Notes: generated by a model not told the origin, from the letters alone. Shown: positions 1 through 12,833, counted from the first letter of the stretch. The stretch: 64,000 bases of DNA from Panulirus ornatus (GCF_036320965.1 NC_092241.1:27983297-28047296); one strand, 5' to 3'. A program made the numbers and translations.

Positions 1-229
1 TCACGATGAACAGTTAAAAAATAACCTTATATCTAAATCAGTATGCGTGCATATTGAGCTTTTATTGACCATAATTGCTATAAAGAATGAGGAAAAAAAA
101 AAAGATGAATGGCAGACGCCTTATCAACATCAGAAGCAGTAAGCCTGATCGATAGAAGCAACACATCACAGTAACTTTAGTCTTGGTAGCACCAGCGTTA
201 CCAGAAGTCTTGCTATCACATATACAAAA
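1..229. other. A+T-rich spacer
   Basis: No gene, RNA or recognisable repeat is visible. A short A-run lies near position 95. Confidence 0.5.
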
Positions 230-870
230 GATTAAAAAAAACCAGTAGCTATACCAGCATCAGTAACAGCAGCACTACCTACAACAACACCAATAAGGAA
301 CAGTAAACACAGTGCTGGTAACAGACACATTAGTAGCATTCGTATCAGCTTTTCTATCGATAACAACGATCACACTAACAGTGGGAGCAACAGTAAGAGT
401 AACGGCAACAGTGACTGTTGCAGACACTATTCACAGCATTAGAAGTAGTGGTAAAATTGACAACAGTGGTAGAAATAACAGGAGCAGCAGCAGCAGCAGA
501 TACAAATTAGGCAGTTACAGCAATAACAGTAACGGTATAATTAACAAAATAGTAATAGTAACAGTAATAGTAGCAGTAATAGTAACAAGAACAATAACAC
601 TAACAATAGCAGTAACAACACCAGCACCATCAATAGCAACACCACAAGTAACAGAATTGACTGCACCAGTAACGGCAACAACGCCACCAGCTTACGTAAG
701 AGGCACCATCAGTAACATCTGTAACAGCCAAATCAGCTATTCAAATAACAAGAAGCAGCAGCAGCAGCAGCATTAGCAACAGTTCTAATGAGAGCAACAC
801 GAGTTATATCATCAATAACAGTAACAAAGGCACCTATACAACAGCGAGAGTAACAGTAATGAAAGCAGGA
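230..870. repeat. Degenerate AGYAAY / RNY-type simple repeat
   Basis: About 640 bp of imperfect trinucleotide and hexanucleotide units such as AGTAAC, AGTAAT, AGTAGC and AGCAGC. Long open frames on both strands (312-776 plus, 733-1041 minus) translate to low-complexity Thr/Val/Ser/Asn or Ile/Leu/Cys peptides and are by-products of the repeat, not genes. Confidence 0.7.
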
Positions 871-1046
871 GCAAAATAAGCAGCGTAATAAGAGCAATGG
901 AATTGACATCAGGAACAGGATTTGAAACAGAATTAGCTTGATCAATATCGACGTCAAAATCACCAGATTTATATGACACATGATCATGATGGGAGTGATC
1001 ACCATTACCATCGTCGCTGTTATCTTCAATATCATAATCAATAATC

Positions 1047-1072
1047 CATCATCATCATCATCATCATCATCA
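1047..1072. repeat. (ATC)n microsatellite
   Basis: Uninterrupted ATC trinucleotide run of about 26 bp. Confidence 0.95.
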
Positions 1073-3728
1073 ATAAGACATACAAGAATATGAGTGTGAT
1101 GGCTTAGGGAAGTGAGAACGAGGATTTGTGGTCGGGTTTATATAAAAGGAGAAAAGTTTAAAGTGGTGGTATAAGGATTGAGGTACAGGCTGAGCGTTGG
1201 GCTGAAAGTTATATGCAGATGGTAAACTTAAGGTGACAGTAGTTGAAATGTCCTGTAACTTTTATGCCAGGCCTTATGGAATTAACACCTAGGTAGGTCA
1301 CTTCCCACTGTAGAGCAGAAGTGCTACATGGGTAGAGTTAAATGATATTAGAAAACAAGGAAAACGAAGAACGAAAAAGAGAGAAAACGAAAAAGAGAAA
1401 CTCAAAAAGAATCAAAACGAAACAGAAATACGGATATTTCGTAGAAAACTTCGAAATTGTATGTGAATCATTGATCTTTTTTAGTAAAGGAAATTGTAAA
1501 CTAAACATTTTGGAAATTCTGAATGATCTTAAAAATTACGCTGTAGAAGTAAGACCTCCAAATGTTCCAGCGTGTAATGCTGTTTAAGTAAACCAGAAGC
1601 TATCTATCTTCACCAAAAGTGGTAAGGGATAAACTTGTAACTGAGAATATTTAAGACAAGTTACAAACATACGTTACACCACAACTCATATAAAGACAAT
1701 ATTCAAAGTAAAGCATAAAATATCAATGAATATTCCTGAAAACATCATTAAACAAAGTTTGTATGTATTTTCATGTCTACATTTTGTCCTAGACACCCTG
1801 AGTGCTACATCTACGGGCCTACCATCCCTCCACATACTCTCTCCTCCCAAGACAGCCACATAACCCAGGCTGGCACCTCAAGGACGCTCTCTTACCTTCA
1901 CCAGCTTTGTCTAGACCGCAGATGTTCAGTGACACAAAAGAGCAGAAAGTATCTACTGAAGAATACAATTCTAATCTGCAACACTTTCGCGAAACCAAAG
2001 TTTGGTCCCTTCCTTCTCTACCGTATATATACATACGTCAGTAAAGATCTTTGATTCAGTTTATCAAGTATCAGTCATTTGTGGCAGAACCCAAAATCCT
2101 GTTCCTAGGGTCAATAACGTTACTAAGACGACAGTTCTGTGTGTCAGGGAACGCTTCAGCCTCTCCGATGATACTGAGAAATGCTTCAAAGAAGTTTTTA
2201 ATGAAGACATTTTCTTCGGGACGCAATACATCATCAACCCGGCAACACTATTCTTGAGTCTGTCAGATCCGACACTTTTCGAGGTTCTACGTGTGTTCTA
2301 CCAAGTTACCATATGTGGACGAACACGTGGGAAGTCGTACATATTTGGGATGTTCTTGTTTAGAAATCACAAAGGCTGGGGTGTGTCACTCTCCGTGCTC
2401 ATATTCCTTCTTTGTGTTGTTTGGGTCCAATAGACCCATGGATAGTGATTGTGTGGTGGATGGACAAATATCCTACTCATGATATATGTCCTACAGATTA
2501 TAGTCATGCTGGCAAGCTCTCTGTCTGTCAGCAGGAAGCTGGTGGTCGTCTGCAGAATATATGTATCTCTGATATTGAGTCCTTATGATGAATGATTTGG
2601 ATGTTATGTTGGTAGGAGTAATACTATTTTACGATCAGCATTCAGTTATAATCATTTTTCATATTCTTACAACTATTTCTATGTTTTCTTCATTTTCATA
2701 TCTTAATAAGTTAAAATGAAGCTTAGAGTTCATGTACATTTTTTTTCAATAAACTTTTTCATTTTTTCCGCGAGGTCTGTTGAACTCGAGGGCAGGAAAA
2801 TTGTTCTCCACATAATGACGGTGATGCTTTGGGGTTAAAACCTTGTTGGTAAGGTCAACGCACGTTGATAGAGGTGATACGCCCTTAAAATATAGCCTTT
2901 TGTATCTACAGATGGTTTCAGATGCTTACAATATCAAACTGAGTCCTTCTTGTGACAATAATAGGAACTGATTCTCCAAAATCAAAAAGCTCCGTTTATG
3001 TGATCTGAAGTTGTCTTTTCGTCATCTCTAAGTTATACCTGAGATTATCATATTATCACGGAACGCTTATAATTCGTCGGCTGAATAATTTACTCCTCGT
3101 TACGTATATTACGAGAACCTATGACCCTATTGACATTTTTCAGTACATCCTGCGAGGTAGTATCCATATCCTAAAGCGATGAGAAACATCATATCTTAAA
3201 CAATATCTTGTAAAATGTTGAAAAAAACAATTGTTTTCATTTTTATGATGTCCACGTAACATGGACCGAAATGAAACGTAAGCCGAGTCCAGTCTGAACT
3301 AATGACTTAGGCAGTGGCCCAAACCCCTGAGGTCTAACATAGCCTGTAATCACTTGAAAGTAATTACCAAAATAATTGATAAGTAATTATATTACTCGTA
3401 CTTACCTTCCGCCGTCCAGTAGGTGTGGGGTCGAGTCATCAATCACAAAATAACATGATTCGTAAAATAAATCAATTTTCACAAATTTTCAAGCAAACTC
3501 ACTGCAGTCACGTCCTACATGTACTTTGTGAAGTCTTGTCTAACTCCAAGTCATTTGTCGTCTCAGTATGTGTTCCAATATCTTCACAGTATTGGTCTCT
3601 AATTACACACGCTGCAGTAAATTCACTACATTGTCTCTGTCCTTCATACTCTTGCAATTTTCTGGTCTTCATTCTCACTTTACACACTTCTCCACCGTTC
3701 AAGTCAAGAGTCATTACTCACTGCATGG

Positions 3729-3730
<2 letters not shown>
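1073..3730. other. Intergenic spacer, no recognisable gene
   Basis: Mixed-composition sequence with a few open frames of 60-143 codons (for example 1773-2054 and 2002-2433 plus). They overlap in several frames and match no family I recognise. An AATAAA hexamer occurs near 2748, but there is no supporting gene structure. Confidence 0.5.

Positions 3731-3770
<40 letters not shown>
3731..3770. repeat. (TG)n microsatellite
   Basis: Perfect TG run of 40 bp. Confidence 0.97.
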
Positions 3771-3772
<2 letters not shown>

Positions 3773-5021
3773 TCCAGCCATGAACGCCGGTATACCCACT
3801 TCTTCAGCAGCTGAAAACACCTTCAAGAGTGGGGATGGCACTCAATATTTCCACCTACCATTTACTAACCGGGTAGAGCGAGTTATCCACACAATTCATT
3901 CAGTGCAATTCTACCCATATTTTTGTATCACTTGAAATATACGTTATCTACTGATGATCTAACTTATTGAGTTCACTCTGTCATTTTGTAAAAGATTAAT
4001 CACTTAGACTATAATTTCCTTGTGATTTGCTCTTATGTTTACAACACTGACAGAAACTGTTCTACTCTCCCGAAGTCTGAGTTGATAACATGGTCATATC
4101 ACTGTCAGATCCGTCTTCTAATTCGCTTTGAACTCTGCTTCATCATCAAGTATCAGAGTAACACATCACACACCAGTTGCGCTGCACCATATATGTCCCG
4201 CGTCTTGCCCCCAGCGAGGTCATGGTAAAACTGAGGATGTTAACCTGGTCTTAAGAGGGTGGCCAAGGCCAGAGCAAAAGGGTTCATGAACCGTTCGTTT
4301 GGCTCACTCGCTACTGACATGTAAAACCCTCACCAACGCGTCGATGTCTTCATTTTCTATTGCAACTAAATGTATGAATTGATGGACTTATCTTCAAATG
4401 TTAATTTTCTATCAATTACCTGCGGCAGGTTTATGTCTACGGACTCCTACCGACGGGAACACCAGCATAACAGTGGGTGGTGCAATGGTCATTTGACTAC
4501 GACACCGTGGCTGGTGCACCCCTGTGGCTATGGCGAGTACCTGACACCCTGGGTGAGCTGTGGTTAGGCTGATGATGGTGACGTCACGTGTTAGCGGGGA
4601 TGGGGTGTATTCAACGAGGTGTGTCAGCTAGATGCTAAAAGTACAGTACCTAATGGATTCTGATATTCATAGGCATATGTATTAAGAAGAATGGTGAATA
4701 GCGTGAAAATATTGCAAATGTATATAGTGATCAATAAAGAATATGGGGGAAACATTATTGTCCATTAAAACTGGCTATCAGTGCTTGGATATACTGCACC
4801 ACAGTGACTGTAGAGAATTGTGAACGATCGGTTGAAACCAGTGCATTATAGAGTGGCTGGTAAACAGCATAGTGAAAATACTAGTGAGGAATAAGGTGAA
4901 GCACTGCACTATTCTTATGTATAAAGGAAGTGATGTGAAATATGGTGAAACTCCTGTAGTGCATAATGATGATGGATATCGTGAATGAAATATAGCAGTC
5001 AGAAATTCATGCAGTGCACTT
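3771..5021. other. Intergenic spacer, nothing recognised
   Basis: Only short overlapping open frames below 90 codons; no motif or repeat identified. Confidence 0.5.
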
Positions 5022-5266
5022 AGGGGAGAAAGACTACCGCCCACGTATCCCCTGCGTGTCCCTTAAGGCGACTAAAAGGGACGGGAAAGGGAGTCTGGAA
5101 ATACCCCCCCCCCCCCCCCCCCTTCCTCCTGTAAATCTTTCCAAACGAAGTGACGAAGGAGGGAGTCAAGTGTGAACTTTTTTCCTTCAAGGTTGAGTCA
5201 CCTGTGCTTGATGCTACCCCCCTTTCGCGGGAAATGGCAAACATGCATGAAAAAAAAACAAAAACA
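5022..5266 (+). mobile_element. SINE-like repeat, old copy
   Basis: Plus-strand diverged copy of the SINE-like family seen at 12588, 21181, 32193, 52213 and 53500. Recognisable in order are the head (GGGGAGAAAGA, then CCCACGTAT), the core AAGGCGACTAAAAGGGA, a pyrimidine/G-rich middle, the degraded tail TTCGCGGGAAATGGCAAACA and a terminal A-run at about 5249-5260. No flanking (TA)n, consistent with age. Confidence 0.75.
5104..5122. repeat. Poly(C) tract, about 19 bp
   Basis: Homopolymer C inside the SINE-like copy, at the place where other copies carry a C/G-rich stretch. Confidence 0.9.
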
Positions 5267-6306
5267 ATGAATAGTGTGTGATTAATTGGAAATTTTGTAG
5301 AAGTGTTACTTATTGAAGATCTTGTCACTCGCGACCGACGTCTGTCACACCTTAACACTCGTTAGACGGCTGAAGACAAATAACAAAATCGGTCATCTAT
5401 CATCGTGGGGTTTTTTTTTTGGACATTTTTCAACGAGTTTTAGGTCTTATCCTGAAGCCTGACAATCACATTTCAAGTTATTCCAGGCTATGTTGGACCT
5501 GGGAAACTTGACCACTTTCTGGGTTTGAATCCTATATTGTTCGGTCTACTTTTATTCACATATATCCACGCACATTAATGCTATTATAGCGGCTACTAGA
5601 TGTATATATACACTCAAAATGCCGAAGCAGATGTCCTACACTCCACTGCACTGCTCCCTCCAAAGCTTGTATGTTGATTTGATATAAGACAATGGATAAT
5701 GTACGAAAGACTAGATATTTTCGTGATGAAAGTAACCTGTCATACAGCCCCTAACCCTAAACATAGTTGAGATATATCATCTTATCAACAATATATCCCT
5801 AACCCTCGTACCTTACTAAACCCTTACTTACCAGATACCCATTGCCCTAGCTGAAAACCTCCACACGGAAGATCTTATCGTGTAATCGATTTCCATAACC
5901 TTCCTTCATCCTGGGGACATTCAGAGGTACAGACGAGAAATCTGAGTAGTACCAAAAGAGTGAGAATGGCTACGAGGCTGATGCCAGTCCGACGGTGTCT
6001 AAATAAAATGCTGGAAGAAACTAGAGCCAGATGTTGGCATGGCAAAATCCATCAGAAAACTTATCATTAAGGCTACAGAAATACTATGAGTAACAGTTAA
6101 GAAGAATAGAAGGCCTGTCTAAGAAAGAACTATATGCGAAGTTCAGCTTCTTGCATAATACACTATCACCTTTTGCCATTCTACTCTAAACCTCTCCAGG
6201 CATTTCTTAACACAAGTTTGTTTTCCTAGCTCTCTCACTCTCACCCCTCTCTTCTCAACGACACTGTTTTCTTCCCTCCGAAATGGTAATACAATTAGTG
6301 ATAATA

Positions 6307-6308
<2 letters not shown>
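5267..6308. other. Intergenic spacer, nothing recognised
   Basis: A+T-rich unique-looking sequence with no supported gene. Confidence 0.5.

Positions 6309-6362
<54 letters not shown>
6309..6362. repeat. (TAA)n microsatellite
   Basis: Perfect AAT/TAA trinucleotide run of about 54 bp. Confidence 0.95.
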
Positions 6363-6364
<2 letters not shown>

Positions 6365-6397
6365 TACTACTATTACTACTACAACTAATAATGATAA

Positions 6398-6540
6398 TGA
6401 TGATAATCATAATTAGCTAAGCAAACGAAATACAAAAAATAGTAATAATAATAATGATATAATGATAATGATTATAATCATAATTAGCTAAGCAAACGAA
6501 ATACAAAAAAATAGTAATAATAATAATTATAATAATGATA
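6398..6540. repeat. 71-bp tandem duplication inside an AAT-rich tract
   Basis: The segment beginning CATAATTAGCTAAGCAAACG starts at 6408 and again at 6479, spacing 71 bp. Both copies are followed by AAATACAAAAAA and an (AAT)n stretch of different length. Confidence 0.85.
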
Positions 6541-6613
6541 ATGATTATAATAATGATGATAATGATGATAACAATAATGATGGAAAAATGATAATAATTG
6601 ATAATAATAATAA

Positions 6614-6662
<49 letters not shown>
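6541..6662. repeat. Imperfect (AAT)n/(GAT)n microsatellite
   Basis: AATGAT, AAT and ATA units ending in a cleaner (AAT)n run of about 50 bp. Confidence 0.85.
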
Positions 6663-6663
<1 letters not shown>

Positions 6664-7027
6664 GCGACACGTACCTTACCTGATACCTGACGAGGGAGGC
6701 CCAGTGGTTGTTCCTGTGGAAGATAAAATTGCCTGTATTTCTGTCTTTGAAATTATACAATTAATTGTTCAGTGTCTGAAATAGGATAGGGGCCTTCCTG
6801 ACTGCAAGAACTAATCTGCTATTAAAAGGTGAAATGTTGATGTAAATGGATTATAGTCTAGCATAAGAATATAATGAATCTATGCGAAAACAGATAGTAC
6901 GGAGAGGTATGAGTGAGAAAGACGGACCAAGAATAAGATTTTATTAATGTTGTATGGTAATGTGTGGTTCTTGAAAGAGGATTCGTCGTATCATGTGAAT
7001 TCATGCTGTTCAATGAAAAATCTCGAG
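6663..7027. other. Spacer, nothing recognised
   Basis: No open frame worth reporting; separates two microsatellites. Confidence 0.5.
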
Positions 7028-7033
7028 CACACA

Positions 7034-7092
<59 letters not shown>

Positions 7093-7100
7093 GCGCGCGC
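7028..7100. repeat. (CA)n microsatellite ending in (CG)5
   Basis: CA/TG run with one TA interruption, ending in CGCGCGCGCG at about 7091-7100. The whole tract alternates purine and pyrimidine. Confidence 0.95.
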
Positions 7101-7852
7101 AGGTTTTCTCTTACGCATAGAGACTTGAATACGACACCATATTTACAGTTATTAATCTTCTTTTTATGTTCTCTAATTTTTCTCAATATTGTTCTTCCAT
7201 TAGGTTGGTGCTCAAACACCAGTTGGCCTAAACTATCCATCTTATTTCAATCAAGCTTTCGCCCTTAGAGAGGCATCGTCAGGAATCTACAAAAAAAAAA
7301 AAGAGAGAAACTGCGCCATGTGATGTTTTTCTGTCGTTCTCCTGAAATGTATTGATCCGGTTGTGCCAAGGGCCACGTGTAACTGAATGGCGAGTGATTT
7401 CTTGAGCGAACGTCAACAAAGATGCCTCGTAGGTGAACAGAGCAGATCATTTTTTCTTCATGCTTGTGTGCGGGTGTCTTTTGCATCGCAGATGTGTGCC
7501 ATAACCCTGATCATCAAGGAGAGCCTACAAAGCCTGCAATCTTTGGGTCTTAGGATGGAGACCAAGACAAGAGCGGGGCCCCACACATCTATGCTGCAGC
7601 GGCTGTGCAAGGCAAAGCTCGTGATTGGTTGAATAGCAAAAGATGATCGATGTCTTCTGCCGCGCCCATGGTGTGCGGGGAGCTGACAGATCATGTCAGT
7701 GACTGTTACAGCTGAACTGGTGCTTCCAGTCCGGCAAGGTATGTTTTTTACGAGAAAGAAGTGGGTTTTGAGCCATGCGAATAAACCATCTGCTATACGC
7801 CTGGTAACTCACCGCGAAGGATATCTTGTTCTGGAACGTCTAGACTCAATTT
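7101..7852. other. Spacer upstream of the pseudogene
   Basis: Short open frames only (up to 81 codons), not recognised. Part could be a decayed 5' portion of the element that follows. Confidence 0.4.
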
Positions 7853-9160
7853 TTCCTAGAATCAGAGGACGAACAAGTTGATGAAATATGTGATACATGT
7901 GAGCCACCAATATCAATTAATCTTGATATCGCACCTGACATGACGTCTGCTAAACCACAAAGGATCATGCAGAATGAATTAAGCAATCTGGGCGGAGATC
8001 TGGAACTGTCGAAAAGTAAGGCAAAAGTGTTGGGCTCGAAACTGCAACAGTAGAATGTCCACGATGAAAATGTGACAGAAAGGTAACCGTCTATCCCTTA
8101 AGAAGGAAGATAACCTCCTCACCTGCAACGATGTAGTAGGTCTGATGTTAGCCCTCAATATCAACTATAACCTTGAGGAGTTGAAGACTCTTAATAGATT
8201 CATCAAAGTTGAGTCTAAAAACCGTTATGCTGCCTGATAGCAACGTGTTGCCGTCAATTCCAGTTGGTCATGCAGTCCATACGAAAGAATCATATAATAA
8301 CCTGAAGCATCTTTGAACTGGTTAACCTACAAGAAATACCAATGACGAACTTTGTAGTGATATGAAGGCTGTTGCTATCTTGCTTGGACGGCAGTAGGCT
8401 TATACAACGTTTTACTGTTTCTTGTGTAAATGGGACAGTCGAGCAAAGGCTTCCCATTACAACAAGAGGGACTGGGCTTTCCAGCAGTCATTGGAACTAG
8501 GAACAAAGAACGTACTGCACCTACCGCTGGTAGAATGCAGCAAGATTTTGCTACCGCCTCTGCACATGAAACTGGGACTCAGGAAGAACTTCGTTATGTC
8601 TATGGGTAAAAATGAGACAGCGGCGTTTAGTTACGACGGTAGGAAGTTTCCAAGGTTCAGTGAGACGAAACTCATGGAGAATCTTCTTTTTTTTTTTTTT
8701 TGTCGTTCCACAGATTTACAAGTTCTTCAGAGACAGGACGTTCGACTTCATCCTCAGTGGTGACGAGAATACATCGTGGAACGCTTTCCGCCTGGTAGCA
8801 GCCAACTTTCTATGACATATCAAGACTGACAACTACAAGGAAACATGCAGAAAACTTGTTGCCCTCCTGAGCAAAAATGGGCGGCAACATGTCTTAAGAA
8901 AATACACATTTTCTCCAGTCTCATCTGGGTTGTTCTCTGACCAATTACGGCGCAGTGAATGATGAGCACGGCAATCGTTTCCATCAAGACATCACGACGA
9001 CAGATGAAATGGTTCCAGGGCAAATGGGGTTCTGCGATGTTAGCGGTCTAGTATTGCTGAACGGTAATGAGAGATGCTCCAAGACTTCAATACATGCAAC
9101 AGGCGAAGAAGCGTCGTGTTCCATCGAGGTAAACCAGTGGCTGTACCATGTGTCATCAGG
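7853..9160 (+). pseudogene. Pseudogene of an arthropod multicopy protein family
   Basis: Three frames together give one continuous protein homology. The first part (7853-8092) includes NELSNLGGDLELSKSKAKVL before stops. The second (about 8360-8690) includes FLCKWDSRAK and KILLPPLHMKLGLRKNFV. The third (about 8700-9030) includes NRFHQDI with frameshifts between. I remember this conserved order (an N-terminal DLNLSK block, a CxWDSRA block, a PPLHIKLGLMK block and a GERFHQDI block) from uncharacterised multicopy proteins in insects and crustaceans, probably carried by a mobile element. I cannot name the biochemical activity. Several in-frame stops, at least two frameshifts and a 15-T run near 8688 show that this copy is dead. 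No introns are evident, which fits a retrocopy or a transposon-borne single exon. Confidence 0.65.
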
Positions 9161-10120
9161 ACGGTGTATAATACATGGAAAACGGTAAGATTGTGTGCAT
9201 TTTCTTATAAACCGTAGCCAGTCGAGCGTTCCCATGGAATTTTTCTTTTTCAGCGTCCCAAAATCTGTAAAGGGAAACACACACACATCAATCTGCGAGA
9301 CATGAAATTAGCCAAAATCTGTAGATCAATGACACTAGTGCCCGAGAAGCCTTTGGAACAGAGTCCTCATTAGGATTCTTGTAAGCTTGCCTTCCATCAC
9401 AGCCACAGGGACGGTTGACAACGTAGCACCTCTGTTGAACCCTAGGACTTACGGCGTTTCTACTCATTTTTCCTCTAGTTTTCAAACATTTATTTCGATC
9501 ATCTTAATCCCACGTACCCTCCAATAAATTCCTCTCTAACCCTTCACCTCCTGGCGACCCGTATTTCTCGTTAACACTCAAGAAGGATACTCATACCTTC
9601 CTCACCAGGCCACACGGACCTGAACCGCTGATGATCAAGTGTCAGGTCTTAATGACTCGTTTTGGCTGATGTGCGCGTCACGGATCTTGGTTTAATGGCC
9701 ACTTCCCTACTGATAACTATCAAAGTACAATATCATGCACTGTATATGCCCGACTGGTTTATGAATCAAATACATATATTTCTACCCCTTTACCAGACAA
9801 AGACCAAAATCGCCAGATAATGAAATAGAAAGGTGATAGGCATCGGTTGTAGAATATGTTGTTTCCTTTCACGTACTGGCCCGACCCAGACTAGCGTAAG
9901 ATTGCTAAATACTCGATTGGTCACACACTTTAAAGCTACATTTAATATTTGGGTTCATAAGTTAGCGCAAGGTGAGCACCTCTTGTTTCACGATACTTAA
10001 TGCCAAAGTCCAAAGTCAACCACCACCACCGCCGTGTCAAACTCGTTACTGAGTGTCTAAGTTTGTTCGACTTTGGGATTATAGCCAACTTGCTTGACTA
10101 CCGCTCTCACTAAGGCCATT

Positions 10121-10121
<1 letters not shown>
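9161..10121. other. Spacer, nothing recognised
   Basis: Mixed sequence with no supported gene. A short CACACACA run lies near 9280. Confidence 0.5.

Positions 10122-10190
<69 letters not shown>
10122..10190. repeat. (GA)n microsatellite
   Basis: Perfect GA run of about 69 bp. Confidence 0.97.
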
Positions 10191-10194
<4 letters not shown>

Positions 10195-10295
10195 CACTGG
10201 ACAAGTCAAAGAAATTGTTGTTGATGATGACGTTTATGTCTTTTGAAAAAAGAAGTTGAGAGGCTTTCCATGAGTCAGGTAGGAGAGTGCAGGAG

Positions 10296-10298
<3 letters not shown>

Positions 10299-10370
<72 letters not shown>
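10299..10370. repeat. (TA)n microsatellite
   Basis: Perfect AT run of about 72 bp. Confidence 0.97.
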
Positions 10371-10374
<4 letters not shown>

Positions 10375-11329
10375 TTTCTAAGATATGATCATATGACTCA
10401 TGATGATAAAGTTCTCTAACCTATGGAAACTTTGGCTTTCTAGTCAAACTATTTCAATCTTTACTGAAACTAACAGGAGACCATGACACTGAAATCCTCA
10501 TAAAACTTAAATGTGATGATTTAGCGAACGCAAGGAATATAGGATTTCATATTAACATACATAGTTCATGCTAATGGAACTAATGATTCATATATTGAAT
10601 AAGGGCAAGAATGGATATAAATGCATGTCTTGGTGTTTACAGTTAAGCGTAAAGATAATCAGATCTAATATTAAGAAGAATTTGTATACTGAGTCGAATT
10701 TTAACATATACTACACATTTTTACCAGGCGCGGCAAAAGAAAAGAATTTTTTTTGGGTTAATGTAACAAAAAAATCGCAATTCAGATGGGAGCTAACATG
10801 ACGACAAATACAATTCTTCCCGTGTAGACTTGAGCGTAAGGACCTGGTACCAAAGTGTAATAAAGAGTGGTCTATAATCACATCTATCCAATACCTTCCT
10901 ACAACGATAGATAGTAAAGGAGAAGAATAGCTGGGACAGATGCTTAGAGCAAATTCGTACATGTCATGAATCAGGTGGACGGAGTGAACTGCGCATACCT
11001 GTAATGAACACAATGATGTAGGAAGCAGTGGGGAAAGAGCGGAAAAAATACAGTAAGGGATGAAATAAGTCGATGAGGTACACAGATCAATGCTCAACAC
11101 TTATCATTATTACCGTCCTGTACACCCTCTGGTTCATATAGGTTCATTAACGAACCTATAAAGGAATTATCAAAGACACATTCGCAAGTATCGGAGATGA
11201 CCACTAGGTACTGCCTCCCTCACCAGCATCCTCTCTATCTGTACTGTTAAGCCAAACGGAACTTAATTCCAAACTGCTTATGAGTAGCGGTATTCTTTAG
11301 TGTCAAACAATCCAGAGTGAATAAAACTC

Positions 11330-11331
<2 letters not shown>
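10371..11331. other. Spacer, nothing recognised
   Basis: A+T-rich; the 129-codon minus-strand frame at 10711-11100 has no recognisable motif. Confidence 0.45.
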
Positions 11332-11414
<83 letters not shown>

Positions 11415-11418
11415 CATA
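11332..11418. repeat. (TA)n microsatellite
   Basis: TA run of about 87 bp with two TACATA interruptions near its right end. Confidence 0.95.
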
Positions 11419-12517
11419 ATCGAACCATGATCTCAAGTGAAACTTTATTGCTACATGTTAGCAGATATTGTATTCGTAGTGGTAACCCATCACTTAAATC
11501 ATAATCAATTTCTTTAAGAGGTTGCTTGTGTCATTCTAGGTTCGGTATACGAAATTCTTCGCAATATATATGAATAGTTTTATTCAAACTTACGAAAAAA
11601 AAATATCAAGATTTACTTTAAAGTGACTGACACCCTAGCTCAGCAGATCCATTTACACACTGATAGAATCTTGACAGAGCTTCACGATTCGGCAGATGGC
11701 GTACCCGTAAACGTAAATGCAATTCCCTTGCCGAAAGAGCGAGATGAATTTCTATTTGGACTTCTTGATGATATATCTACAGTAAAAGCTAAATATTTAT
11801 CCACGTTTGTCAGTCTTCTGTCGAGTATGATATGTATAGCCAGATGTTTCAGAACATGACTGACGGTACGATAACCTCAAGGCATGTGTGTTAAATAAAG
11901 AGATTATCTCATCCCACAAAACTTCAACATAAATCGTACAAAATGTTGCTACAAGACCTAAACTCTTGTATGCACTTCTCTTCGCATCTTCTGTGCCTCT
12001 TAAGACCAAGATCGACCTCGATTCAAGAACAGTAACAGTAACACTGTTTGATTTATCAAACAGTGAATCGTAGTTGTTTCTAAATGAGCCAACCACCCCT
12101 TTAAAAGCTTGCCACATTGGTTCAGCCGTGTTACTCATCCAGGTCAATCCACATTCACTATAAAGCCCTTTATCACTTCTCCATATACTGGTGACTTCAT
12201 AACACCTTACAAATAGCAAGTGGTTAACAGAAGGTTGCAGAAGCGTCCTTGTCTAATAATGTGTATCTCTAAACACTGACTTGACTTATCAAGTAGGTGA
12301 CTTATGAAGCCTTTCTTATGAAAGACGGAGGAAAGACATGATCAAGGGCATTGATACCGACAACAGTAATGGGCCTGTTTAGGAGTAAACAGGAATCGAG
12401 TACTCTTCAAGTGACGACAGACTATCTCACTCCCTAAAGAACAACAAACTTAGGAATCAGAAAACACGATACATGAAGAGATACAGAACCTCGAATGATA
12501 TCTGTGGATGAATGATG

Positions 12518-12519
<2 letters not shown>
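11419..12519. other. Spacer with two unrecognised open frames
   Basis: A 78-codon plus-strand frame (11623-11859) and a 140-codon minus-strand frame (11797-12219) overlap tail to tail. Both have normal amino-acid complexity, unlike the repeat-driven frames elsewhere, but neither matches a family I know and no splice or promoter context is evident. They could be chance frames or pieces of an unidentified element. Confidence 0.3.

Positions 12520-12587
<68 letters not shown>
12520..12587. repeat. (TA)n microsatellite at a SINE-like tail
   Basis: Perfect TA run that passes directly into the T-run (minus-strand poly-A) of the next SINE-like copy. Confidence 0.97.
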
Positions 12588-12606
<19 letters not shown>

Positions 12607-12833
12607 ATACTATTCGCTATTTCCCGCGATAGCGAGGTAGCATTAAGAACAGAGGACTGGGCCTTTGAGGGAATATCCTCACCTGGACCTCTTCTCTGTT
12701 CCTTCTTTTGGAAAATTAAAAAAAAAAAAAACGAGAGGAGAGGATTTCCAGCCCCCCGCTCCCTTCCCTTTTAGTCGCCTTCTACGACACGCAGGGAATA
12801 CGTGGGAGGTATTCTTTCTCCCCTATCCCCAGG

